From Nitzschia sp. DOCU1 (Eukaryota; Bacillariophyta; Bacillariophyceae; Bacillariales; Bacillariaceae), in NCBI GenBank assembly GCA_951394045.1, contig OX595998.1:868001-932000 (forward strand): DNA of 64,000 bases, read 5' to 3'. Shown here one piece after another: positions 1 to 9,933 of this stretch. The notes under the pieces are model-generated. The model did no database searches. It was not told the origin of the DNA and saw only the letters and a program-made list of their open reading frames with translations. The number at the start of each line of letters is the position of its first letter. Within the stretch, counting starts at the first letter, position 1. The translations under genes were made by a program, and so were the position numbers.

Positions 1-606
1 GTCGATCGAGACTTCGTTCCGTTATTGTTCCTGGTCCATACGAAGACTCACTCCCATGGGGAAGGTGGTGTCAGGGGCACGTGTCGGGAGCAGGAGTCGT
101 CGGCGGCAGTCGTGGCAAACTTTTCATTCTCCTGGCCGTTCATGAGAGACAACATAACCTGTTACTCTGGAGATAAAGAATGGCTAAATCGTTCATGAGA
201 GACAACATAACCTATTAATAATCGTTGTACTCTACTAACGAGAATGGCTAAATCGTTCATGGACACGAAGGATTTAGCCTTTCTTTGCTCTTTGATTACT
301 ACTACTAGAGATAGCCAGTAGTAGTCATCATATGCCGTGCTGTTACTAGCACTACTAGTACTAGTACTAGTAGTGCCTATGACTGCCACCGTCGCAGGTA
401 GGACGATGCACCGCCGAAGGCTTCCGTAGTCGTCGGAGGCAGATGTCGACTGTCGTCATCCTATCCACAAAATGACGCACGTGCATGAACAACAATTAGC
501 AGAACAATTGTTAATTGTGAATGGACAAAGTATACATAACGACCAAATAAACGAAAAAGGCATTTGTATCACTCGTAATTTGTAGACTCCGAATATACGT
601 TGTGCG
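1..606. other. Non-genic sequence with short repeats
   Basis: No convincing gene is visible. A 24-bp word starting CGTTCATGAGAGAC occurs at 137-160 and 190-213, and the shorter word AATGGCTAAATCGTTCATG recurs before and after the second copy. An ACTAGT-type microsatellite lies near 342-372. The last five bases (602-606, GTGCG) are the left target duplication of the following retrotransposon. Confidence 0.6.
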
Positions 607-874
607 TGCAGTGGACGTCAGGAAACGTCACTTCCCCGCGGGCCATTCCTATTAGTCACGAAGGGCCATTCCTATTAGTCACGAATGGAGGAGAATCGTA
701 ACGACTTCGATCTCCCGTAGGGCGAATCCCGAAGACAGACGAAAGTGCAGGCGAAGCTTCGGATTCAAAGGATTCAATCGTATGTTGCTGGCTTTCCAGG
801 CCATCGACGATAGCACGTAAAATAGGCTCACAAAATCACCATACAAAACAACCTTCTCTTAGTGAGTTAGTGCA
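607..874 (+). repeat. 5' LTR of gypsy element 1
   Basis: 268 bp, TGCAGTGGACG to GTTAGTGCA, matching 5715-5982 at every position I compared. It contains a 23-bp tandem duplication (GGGCCATTCCTATTAGTCAC plus three bases, twice) near its start, a candidate enhancer or simply a replication slip. Confidence 0.95.
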
Positions 875-966
875 TTCTGATCAGAGCAAGTATGCTCGCT
901 ACGCAGAAGTACGCTGCTAAGTAAAAATACGAAAACACCTCTCGCGAGAAATAAGCAAGCTACACA
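875..966 (+). other. Leader with candidate primer-binding site
   Basis: The segment directly after the 5' LTR contains TCTGATCAGAGC at 876-887. Its last eight bases equal the end of the usual primer-binding site for initiator tRNA-Met (TGGTATCAGAGC). The fit is partial, so the primer identity is inferred. The gag-pol ATG follows at 967. Confidence 0.5.
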
Positions 967-3900
967 ATGGACGACGACAACCACGCTGTTTTCCCTCTTA
1001 TTTTAAAGGATTCCTCTAATGAGTATCCTGTGAAATGGAAGGTGGCAAATACCACCTATGAGGCTCATTTGAGCCGGCTCGATCGTATCGAGTCCGGGGC
1101 AGTGATTCAGCATTGCCACCAAGTTCTCCATCGTGTGAGAGATGCAGTCGCTTCGGCGGCTCACATGGGACCCTCTCTATTCAGGGTTTTCCCCCGTACT
1201 TTGAGCATCCCTTTGACTTCGATCTGGGATCAAGTTCTTGCCGATCCTCTGCATGTTGGGCAAGGTCAAAATACGAGAGAGGACTTCGAAGTCTTCGCCA
1301 AGGCTTTTGTGGCAGCTCATACTTCGCCTGAGGAACGTTACGACGCTGTAATGCAGCTGAGAACGTACACAAAGCCCCGTCAGATGATGGTCCGAGCCTT
1401 TTTTGCTCGTCTTTGCGAGATTAACGGCTATATCGAGTGGATGCCCGGTAATGAGGCACCGCTTAATGAGCAACAGCTACTCCAAGCTTTGTTCGAAGGC
1501 ATGCCATTGGCATGGAAACACCGTTTTACGGCTGCGGGAAATTCCCCTTCCGCCACTAATCGTGGTAAGATGCTATATTACTTTGCTATGCAAGAGCGCC
1601 AGGCCGCCGAAAAGGAGCACCTAAATACCAGGAAACAACGTGCTTCTAGGCAGCAATCAACAGAGCAAGGTGGGAAGCATAATGCTGGCTCGAAACGCCG
1701 TCGAAATGGGCATCGCAAGCGTGCTGATTTTAAAGACGGTCCGGCAAACAAGAAACGCAGTACTCGAATTGGAGACGAGGTCGACTGCCCAGTGCATCCG
1801 GACGCCGGACACAAGTGGGGCGAATGCTTTGCAAACGCCTTCAACAAAAATAAGAAAGCAAAGACTACTGGAGCTTTCAAAAAGAAGGACAAAGATGGGG
1901 ACAAGTCCCAATCCAAGTCCGTATCGTTTATGGTCGAGTCTACTCAAAGTGGCTCGAAAAATGACGCCGAAAACGACGCCTTTATGGTGACATTGCAAGA
2001 CAATGTTTCCAACATGTCGATTGATTCAGTCATCAATCCGCCTGATAAGGAATGTAAGTCCTACGCGATAACGACGTCTTTCGTCACTGATGTGGTGCCT
2101 ACCATCTCTCATGCTATTGATCTCTTTGATCCTATGATCTTAGAAGAATCTGGCGCGTCGTTTGGCGACGACGTTGGAATATACATGGCCGAGATGAACG
2201 AAGCATACCTTTCTGGAGGTGGCTTAGAGAGCACAACTAATATATCAGATAATATTTTAGAAACTAATGTTTCATCGCGATTACGACCTACGTCGTTAGC
2301 TATAGTAGCTAATATCCAAGGATGCGCGACGCAAACACCTTTGAAGGTATTATTCGATAGTGGGAGTGAGATCACATTGGTATCTCGCACCGCATTACCA
2401 ACCGGTTGCAATCCTGAGCACGCCGACGCGCGAGCTTTATTTGGCATCGGTACAGCGCAGAGTAAACTCAAAGTGCGCCTTGAAAAAGTCCGATTCCCTG
2501 AATTCTCACCCACGCAGTGCGTTGATAAACCTATTAGCGCGCACGTCGTGAACGCTTTAGGCCCGTACGATCTCGTTCTCGGAACAGACGTGCTTGTACC
2601 CCTAGGTATTGATGTCCAATCGACAACGCGAACAATATCCTGGCTCGGAAATTTCGTGCCTTGGAAGCCTAAAGATCACTTCGACCGTGATATTGAAAAT
2701 AAGGAATTAACCGCATTTTGCTATTACATAGACACTCCTTATTCCTCACATTACGAGGCCATTTCTAATGTCTTCACGATTACACGTCCATGCGACGAAA
2801 TCAAGCAGTCAAAATACGAGATTGCAAATCCCGCTGATGTTGCCAAGCAGCAACTTCATTTGACGCCGTCACAACGTGACGACTTGACTAAAGTTATTGG
2901 CAAATATGAAGCACTCTTTAATGGCACGCTCGTCAATACTGGACACCTGCCTACTTTTCGTAAGAAAGTGCACTTAGACTTACTACCTGGTAGTACGCCT
3001 TTCCGTAGTCGACCATTTCCGGTCCCGGAACGTAATAAAGCCGTCTTCAAAGCTGAATTAGACCGCTTAGAAGAAATTGGCGTGCTTTCACGCTGCGGCC
3101 CCTCCGAATGGTTAGCGCCTACTTTCATCATTCCAAAGAAAGATGGACGAGTGCGCTGGGTCAGCGACTTTCGCGCCCTTAACAAATGCATCAAGCGTAA
3201 AGTCTATACGATTCCCAAAATACACGATATTTTAAAGAAACGTTCAGGCTATAAGTTCTTCACTAAGCTTGACATCTCGATGCAATTTTATACCTTTGAA
3301 CTCGATGACGAGTCGAAAGAATTGTGTACTATTGTCACACCTTTTGGTAACTATCGTTACAATCGACTACCTATGGGAGTCAAACAATCTCCTGACATCG
3401 CTCAAGAAGCAATGGAAGCTGTTCTTCGAGAAATCGAGGATGCCGAGGTCTACATCGACGACGTTGGTATTTTTTCGAACTCGTGGGAAAATCATTTGAA
3501 AACTCTCGATAGAGTACTTACCATTCTCCAACGCGAGAATTTCACCATTAACCCCCTTAAGTGTGAATGGGGCGTAACAGAGACAGATTGGCTGGGCTAT
3601 TGGCTCACACCAATTGGGCTTAAACCCTGGAAGAAAAAGATAACAGCGATTTTGAATCTCAGTCGTCCTACGACTATTCCAGAGCTTCGCTCCTTCATCG
3701 GCGCGGTCACTTTCTATCGTGACATGTTCCCACGTCGATCGCACATCTTAGCGCCACTTACGGCTCAGGTCGGAAAACGCAAACTCGTTTGGACCGCACA
3801 ATGCCAACAAGCTTTTGACGCAGCCAAAGCAATGTTAGCCAAGGACGTCCTCGTCCACTACCCAGACCATAATAAAGCATTTCACGTTTACTGTGATGCC

Positions 3901-5598
3901 AGCGACCACCAGCTCGGCGCTGCAATTTTTCAAGATAGTAAACCCGTCGCATATTACTCACGTAAGTTAAATCCTGCTCAGCGCAACTACACTGTTGGCG
4001 AAAAGGAAATGCTCTCCATTGTCGAGACTTTAAAGGAGTATCGCTCCATGTTATTTGGTTGTCGTGAACTACATGTTTACACCGACCATAAAAACTTAAC
4101 CTTTAATCGTTTAACGACGCAACGCGTCATGCGATGGCGCATGTTCTTAGAAGACTTTGCGCCCATCTTTCATTATATCAAAGGCGAAGATAATACTCTC
4201 GCCGATGCACTTTCCCGACTGCCAATCACTGAAAGGCAGAGTAGCGGATATAAGGATCCTATCGACCAATATCGGTCGAGTATCGTTCTTGACAGCGTGA
4301 AAGAAGTAGACGCTGATGAATTGACGTCGTCGCGAGACATGCTCTCGTTCTATTCATTCTATTCCATAGTAGTGGACGACCCCGATCTGGTAGATTGTTT
4401 CGTTCACCTTCCTGACCAAACAGGACATAACTTCGTACTTAGTTACGATAAAATAGTTGAGGCTCAAGAGCGGGACGCCGTTCTACAAGCCGCAGCTGCA
4501 AATGATCCACAGCGATACGAGCAAAGATTATTGGCGCCTGACACAAACGTGTGGTGCTATACGCCGCCAGATAAACCCTGGAAAATTTATCTTCCACTAG
4601 AGTTATTGGAGGATGGTATCCAATGGTACCATTATGCTTTGAGCCATATTGGTGGCTCTCGTCTATACGACACAATGGCAATGCATTTCTACAATCCTAG
4701 ATTAAAAGCTCGCACTGAAGAATTAGTGCAGAAATGCGATACATGCCAACGCATGAAATTAACAGGCCGAGGACACGGTCTATTAGCTCCAAAGGAGGCA
4801 CCCTTATTACCATGGCGAGATGTTGCAGTTGATCTCATCGGACCATGGGAAATTAATGTTGGAAACCACGCCGTTTCATTTTCGGCTTTGACGATGATTG
4901 ATCTCGTCACCAATTTGACGGAGATTGTGAGAATCGAAAATAAGAGCGCCGCACACATCGCGCAACTCTTCGAACAAGGATGGCTCGCCCGCTATCCTAT
5001 GCCCCAGGCCATTATTTATGACCAAGGCTCTGAGTTCACGGGTTATCATTTTCAGCAAATGTGCGCTCGCAATCATATTGAAAGGCGCCCGATTTCCACA
5101 AAGAATCCTCAAGCCAATGCTGTATGCGAACGCATGCACCAAACCGTAGGTAATTCACTACGTACATTGCAGACGCTTAATCCACCTGCTGGAGTAGTGA
5201 CGGCAGCGCAAATGGTAGATGCTGCTATTGCCGAAGCAATGTTTGCTCATCGAGCATCCTATAGCGAATCTCTAGGATCCACGCCAGGCTCTTTAGCTTT
5301 CGGCAGAGACATGATTCTCAACATACCTATTATCGCAGATCTCATCTCGATACGACAAAAGCGACAGCAGCTCATAGATGATCGATTGATAAAAGCGAAT
5401 CGACAACGATTTGCATACGACTACACCGTTGGAGACCAAGTTCTCAAGTTAGTCTACAAGCCTAACAAGCTACAACCTCGAGCTGAAGGGCCATACCCTA
5501 TTACTCGTGTACATACTAATGGCACTGTTACGATACGTCTATCACCATTCGTGATTGAGCGCATCAATATCCGCCGTGTGAAACCATATCGGCAATAG
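967..5598 (+). CDS. Gag-Pol polyprotein, Ty3/gypsy type
   Basis: A 1543-aa uninterrupted polyprotein for reverse transcription and integration of its own element. It starts at an ATG in the context ACACAATGG. Gag occupies about residues 1-300 and ends with a zinc-knuckle variant C274-H277-H282-C287. The aspartic protease has its catalytic Asp in FDSGS (D464). Reverse transcriptase carries YIDD at 829-832. RNase H begins near D977 (CDASD). The integrase has a zinc domain around H1222/H1227 and C1257/C1260 and a D1289-D1352-E1388 triad. Gag and Pol share one frame with no stop or frameshift between them, so processing must rest on the protease. No chromodomain is recognisable at the C-terminus. 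Very sure of family; activity is inferred from intactness. Confidence 0.95.
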   Translation: MDDDNHAVFPLILKDSSNEYPVKWKVANTTYEAHLSRLDRIESGAVIQHCHQVLHRVRDAVASAAHMGPSLFRVFPRTLSIPLTSIWDQVLADPLHVGQGQNTREDFEVFAKAFVAAHTSPEERYDAVMQLRTYTKPRQMMVRAFFARLCEINGYIEWMPGNEAPLNEQQLLQALFEGMPLAWKHRFTAAGNSPSATNRGKMLYYFAMQERQAAEKEHLNTRKQRASRQQSTEQGGKHNAGSKRRRNGHRKRADFKDGPANKKRSTRIGDEVDCPVHPDAGHKWGECFANAFNKNKKAKTTGAFKKKDKDGDKSQSKSVSFMVESTQSGSKNDAENDAFMVTLQDNVSNMSIDSVINPPDKECKSYAITTSFVTDVVPTISHAIDLFDPMILEESGASFGDDVGIYMAEMNEAYLSGGGLESTTNISDNILETNVSSRLRPTSLAIVANIQGCATQTPLKVLFDSGSEITLVSRTALPTGCNPEHADARALFGIGTAQSKLKVRLEKVRFPEFSPTQCVDKPISAHVVNALGPYDLVLGTDVLVPLGIDVQSTTRTISWLGNFVPWKPKDHFDRDIENKELTAFCYYIDTPYSSHYEAISNVFTITRPCDEIKQSKYEIANPADVAKQQLHLTPSQRDDLTKVIGKYEALFNGTLVNTGHLPTFRKKVHLDLLPGSTPFRSRPFPVPERNKAVFKAELDRLEEIGVLSRCGPSEWLAPTFIIPKKDGRVRWVSDFRALNKCIKRKVYTIPKIHDILKKRSGYKFFTKLDISMQFYTFELDDESKELCTIVTPFGNYRYNRLPMGVKQSPDIAQEAMEAVLREIEDAEVYIDDVGIFSNSWENHLKTLDRVLTILQRENFTINPLKCEWGVTETDWLGYWLTPIGLKPWKKKITAILNLSRPTTIPELRSFIGAVTFYRDMFPRRSHILAPLTAQVGKRKLVWTAQCQQAFDAAKAMLAKDVLVHYPDHNKAFHVYCDASDHQLGAAIFQDSKPVAYYSRKLNPAQRNYTVGEKEMLSIVETLKEYRSMLFGCRELHVYTDHKNLTFNRLTTQRVMRWRMFLEDFAPIFHYIKGEDNTLADALSRLPITERQSSGYKDPIDQYRSSIVLDSVKEVDADELTSSRDMLSFYSFYSIVVDDPDLVDCFVHLPDQTGHNFVLSYDKIVEAQERDAVLQAAAANDPQRYEQRLLAPDTNVWCYTPPDKPWKIYLPLELLEDGIQWYHYALSHIGGSRLYDTMAMHFYNPRLKARTEELVQKCDTCQRMKLTGRGHGLLAPKEAPLLPWRDVAVDLIGPWEINVGNHAVSFSALTMIDLVTNLTEIVRIENKSAAHIAQLFEQGWLARYPMPQAIIYDQGSEFTGYHFQQMCARNHIERRPISTKNPQANAVCERMHQTVGNSLRTLQTLNPPAGVVTAAQMVDAAIAEAMFAHRASYSESLGSTPGSLAFGRDMILNIPIIADLISIRQKRQQLIDDRLIKANRQRFAYDYTVGDQVLKLVYKPNKLQPRAEGPYPITRVHTNGTVTIRLSPFVIERINIRRVKPYRQ

Positions 5599-5702
5599 AG
5601 GGTTTTTTCTCTCATGCAAGTTTTCCCTCTCTCATAAATGATACATCTCATTTCTCATTATCCTTATTTCCTACATCATGGAAATTGAGTTCGGTCACCC
5701 TT

Positions 5703-5714
5703 GGAAAGGCAGGA
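5703..5714 (+). other. Polypurine tract before 3' LTR
   Basis: GGAAAGGCAGGA directly precedes the 3' LTR, the place and composition expected for the plus-strand primer of reverse transcription. Confidence 0.6.
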
Positions 5715-5982
5715 TGCAGTGGACGTCAGGAAACGTCACTTCCCCGCGGGCCATTCCTATTAGTCACGAAGGGCCATTCCTATTAGTCACGAATGGAGGA
5801 GAATCGTAACGACTTCGATCTCCCGTAGGGCGAATCCCGAAGACAGACGAAAGTGCAGGCGAAGCTTCGGATTCAAAGGATTCAATCGTATGTTGCTGGC
5901 TTTCCAGGCCATCGACGATAGCACGTAAAATAGGCTCACAAAATCACCATACAAAACAACCTTCTCTTAGTGAGTTAGTGCA
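5715..5982 (+). repeat. 3' LTR of gypsy element 1
   Basis: 268 bp, same sequence as 607-874 by eye, followed by the target duplication GTGCG at 5983-5987. Confidence 0.95.
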
Positions 5983-6254
5983 GTGCGTGGCAGCTGTAAC
6001 AAAAGTGCTATTTAAGGAGAATCCCAAACGCCATCCGTCATTTTTTGACTTCGCGAATGGTCAGATGTTTTTAATAGAAAGAGAATGATGCCGATTCGCA
6101 TTGGAGAATTCCAAATTCCAAGCGGAATGATAGACAGTCGACAGACAGACCGAAGTCCGATCTAATAGTTCCGTTTCTCCCTCCACTAACATATCACTCA
6201 CCATGACACACACTTCTTCCTGAATCTGCGCACTTTGCCCAGAGACCCTGACAA

Positions 6255-8911
6255 ATGAATAGTTCACCCCCTCCTATAGTATCGGATCTAGTTCTGATCG
6301 GTGGGGGCCACAGCCATGTTCACGTCCTCAAAATGCTGGGAATGCCCCGGTATCGTCAACGGTTGTGGCAGCATGGCATTCAAGTCACCTTGATTGCCAA
6401 AGACATTCACACACCCTATTCGGGAATGCTTCCTGGATATGTCGCTGGTCACTACACGTTTGACGAGATTCACTTGGATTTGCAAAAGATTTGTCGGTTT
6501 AGCAACATACGATTAGTACACGCGTCGTGTACACAAATTGTTCCCAACGCCAAGGGCGGAGGCGGCGGCATGGTGTATTGCAACGATGGAAGGCCACCAC
6601 TTCGATACGATGCCTTGTCGATTGACATTGGAAGTGCTTCAAGTGCTGTGGACAAGACAATTCTCTATTATCCCAAAATTATTCCTGTCAAACCCATTGC
6701 CAATTTTTGCAAATTTTATCAACAATTGCAACAACGATTTCTCTGTACAGAAAACAAAAACAACAACGTCCATCGGATATGTGTGGTGGGGGGAGGAGCG
6801 GGGGGTGTCGAGTTGATTTTGAGTATCCAATACAATTTACAACAAATGCTACGGAAACGTCGTAAAGACAATAGTTTGGAAATGATTCTAGTCACAAGAG
6901 GAGCCACCTTGTTGGAAGAGCACAATGCCGGCGCTCAACGAATTCTGGAGCGAATACTCAAGGCGCGCCAGATCCAAGTTTATTTTCAGTCAATGGTAGT
7001 GGGTGCTGTAGAAAAGGATGGTGTATCTCATTTGAAAATACTAAAAGCACAACCCAGCATGGCGGAACACAAGAACAATGACGACGACGAGAGGACCATC
7101 CCTTTTGACGACTGCTTCTGGTGCACAACCGCAGCAGGTGCCACTTGGCTTTCCAAAAAGACTCCATTCGAATGCGATGATAAGGGTTTTTTAAAGGTCG
7201 ACACAACCTATCAGGTTCCCAATTTTCCTGGCGTCTTTGCCGCGGGCGATTGCGCGAGTATGATGGACCACCCACGTCCCAAAGCGGGAGTCTTTGCCGT
7301 TCGGGCTGGGCCTCCCTTGTTGGAGAATCTCATGGCACATCTCACGGGCAAGAATCCTGTGCGACCCTATATTCCACAATCGTCCTTTTTGAGCATTATA
7401 TCTACGGGAGATCCATATGCCATTGCATCGAAAGGACGCTTCTTTTGTCTGGAGGGGAGTCTTATTTGGAAATGGAAGGATTGGATCGATCGGTATGTCG
7501 TAGTGGTATTGCGTGCTATAGTGATGTTTCAAACAACTCACACACAATTCATTTCCAAATGCGTTTGCTTCTTTCGCGTTATAGAACTTGGATGGCAAAG
7601 TATTCCACGGAACTTCCTGATATAGTAGAGATGCAAAAACAAATGAACTTTGTTGCGCGACGAGATCCCAAAATTCAACCCAATCTGCAGATCAAAAGTC
7701 GTAGTGTTTTGGAGGCATTTGCAGGTGATCCAATGAGATGTGGAGGATGTGGCGCCAAAGTTGGATCCACGACACTATCACGCGTCCTGCGAGCCTTGCA
7801 CCAACGACAGACGGAACGAGCCAAACAACGGAACTTACCGCCTCCTCCCATTATGGATCACGACGATGCTGCTATCTTGCCACTTCCCGCTCGGGGTGGC
7901 GGTGCTTTGGTCCACACAATCGATTATTTAAGAAGCCTCGTCGAAGATCCCTACTTGTTTGGAAAACTTGTGGCAATCCATTCCCTATCAGATGTACATG
8001 CAATGGGAGCAACGGGACAATCCGCTCTATCCCTGGCCGTCGTTCCATTCGCGGCGGATGAGTCCATTACAGAGACAATACTGTTGCAATTGTTGGCGGG
8101 CGTGTCGGACGTCCTACAAGATGAGGATCCACCGATTCTTCTGTGCGGTGGTCATACTTCCGAAGGAGCGGAGCTGGCCTGTGGTGTCGTTGCTCAAGGA
8201 TATACGGTGGATGAGAGAAATTTGCTACGAAAACGGGGTGGAAAAGTCGGTGATGCTATTGTATTGACCAAACCAATAGGAACAGGCGCTCTATTTGCAG
8301 CAGACATGCGAGCCAAATGTAAGGGAGAATATGTACAAGAAGCAGTCATGAGTATGCTGCAAAGCAATGGACCGGCGAGTCAAGTAGCAAAGTCGCAACC
8401 AAGCGGAGTGATTCATGCATGCACCGACGTGACGGGCTTTGGCCTGATGGGCCATTTACTTGAAATGCTTCAAGCTAACGACGAGGACAGTGCCCTTCCT
8501 TCGATTGGTGCTCGTCTCGAGATCGACAAGATTCCCTTTCTTAAAGGTGGTTTGGAGGCTGTGTCGCAGCAAATATTGTCAAGCTTGCAACCCCAAAATC
8601 TTCGAATGCGTCGTGCCGTTGAAAATCATGCCGAGGCGGCTGTCAAATACCCAACCAAGTATCCGCTTCTTTTTGATCCTCAAACTTGTGGCGGTTTACT
8701 TTTCCTGGTGTCCCCCGACAATACTGACTCGTTTATCAAGGCGCTGGTGGCCAAGGGGGCCAATGGGTCAGTCATTGGCCACGTGACTCCCTTTGAACCG
8801 TCCACCGTCGCAGGTCCGTCACTGGGTAGTAGTAGTCATCACAAGGATGATGAAACATCCATGTTTTGCACGAGCTTTGGCAGAGCCGGAAAGCGGGTAC
8901 GAGTGATTTGA
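6255..8911 (+). CDS. selD: FAD oxidoreductase-selenophosphate synthetase fusion
   Basis: CDS join(6255..7492, 7585..8911), 854 aa. A 92-nt intron (GTATGT...TTATAG, 7493-7584) must be removed; the split codon gives Arg413 and the frame continues cleanly. Residues about 1-413 are a pyridine-nucleotide/FAD oxidoreductase: GGGHSH at 16-21, a second dinucleotide motif VVGGGAGGVE around 177-186, and AAGDC at 329-333. Residues about 450-854 are SelD, which makes selenophosphate from selenide and ATP for selenocysteine synthesis. Its active site is C465-GGC468-GAK471, where C468-G-A-K aligns with the (C/U)GCK of other SelD proteins; thus this is a Cys, not a Sec, enzyme. Fusions of this kind are known from bacteria and some algae; the oxidoreductase half may supply reduced selenium, which is inference. 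It ends in TGA. Confidence 0.9.
7493..7584 (+). other. Spliceosomal intron in selD fusion
   Basis: 92 nt with GTATGT donor and TTATAG acceptor. Splicing joins WKDWIDR to TWMAKYS and moves the reading from one frame into the next, which is the main evidence for it. Confidence 0.85.
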
Positions 8912-9933
8912 GGGTGGTAGGCTAGTGATGCGGATTCACTTCTCGGTTGTCGATAATGGTGCCCCGTGCCCTTGACAGCCCGCCGGGGAATGTGCAACAT
9001 GATCATTCCTAGCACCACCAGGTTCAAAGTCTCCTATTCCGATGTTATCAATCGCACACCAGCTTTCTAGAATGTTCACAACAATCTTGTCCTTCGGGAG
9101 TTTCCATTTTACCCATTGCGTTTCGGGAAGATGAAGCGTTTTTGCTGGAATCTACAAAATGCTTTGACTTCTTCTTTCAGGAACCAAGAAAACTCCTCGG
9201 CGGGTGTCAGGGCTGTCGACTAGCTACTTTAGCTGATTTGCTCTGCCCATTCTTCGTAGCAAGGGAAAAAATCTGAGTAAACCCAGAAAGCCCAAATCGT
9301 GCCCATTATGGAATACTGCTGGAAGTTCTTCCATAGCATAGTACCGGCCAAGTTGGCCGGGCATTTTTTCGATCTCGTCCCGCGCGGTCAGAACAGTAGA
9401 TTGGGATGAGACCTCAGACTGGCAATAACATTAATTCTTTTTCATGTCTGAAGCATATCAATTCTTGAAAAAAACTTAATGCCCTTTGACCACTTTGACC
9501 TTAAAAATGCATAGAGGAACTGCACCACATCATCGAACATAACTGTGTCTCGAAAGTAACGCGCGGAATGTCGTCGTCATCAGTGCCTCCTTGCGTCGGC
9601 GACGCATGGCCCCACCGACCGTGTTTCCTCGCGAAGTCGAAAAGAGGGGGCCAGTCCGATTGTCACTACCTCGCTCTGGTAGTCACCCAACTCTCAAAGA
9701 CTATCCCTCCTGAGAGAACTCGTTGGTGCTTTCCCGCACATGATTAATCGCCGTTGCTGTGCTGCTGTATGGTGTGTCTATCTGTTGCCTCAAAAGATCA
9801 GTTACTCCCACTGAAGATAAAGCCAGAGGAATAACGAGTTCTTTTCCTCTAGGTCGCAGTGAGCAGAGTGGTGATCAGATCAAAAGGACTTCCCTACGGG
9901 TTCCTCAATTGCAATTTCAGACGCGACGACAAA
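8912..9933. other. Intergenic spacer, no gene seen
   Basis: About 1 kb between the selD stop and the ankyrin gene's first ATG. It should hold the 3' UTR of one and the promoter and 5' UTR of the other. No repeat, RNA gene or conserved ORF is apparent. Confidence 0.5.

Larger units (their letters stand above)
602..5987 (+). mobile_element. Complete Ty3/gypsy LTR retrotransposon
   Basis: The element has two 268-bp LTRs (607-874 and 5715-5982) that look identical by eye and begin TGCA and end TGCA. They are flanked by the 5-bp target duplication GTGCG at 602-606 and 5983-5987. Between them lie a primer-binding region, one uninterrupted gag-pol frame and a purine-rich tract before the 3' LTR. 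The domain order protease, reverse transcriptase, RNase H, integrase is that of Ty3/gypsy. Identical LTRs and an open frame indicate a very recent insertion that may still be active. Confidence 0.95.

Noticed and set aside
9859..9933. Upstream start of the ankyrin gene
   Set aside because: The frame opens at a GTG, which is not a normal eukaryotic start; the first ATG with good context is 9934. The same reasoning moved the starts of the glycosyltransferases, gypsy 2 and the methyltransferase.
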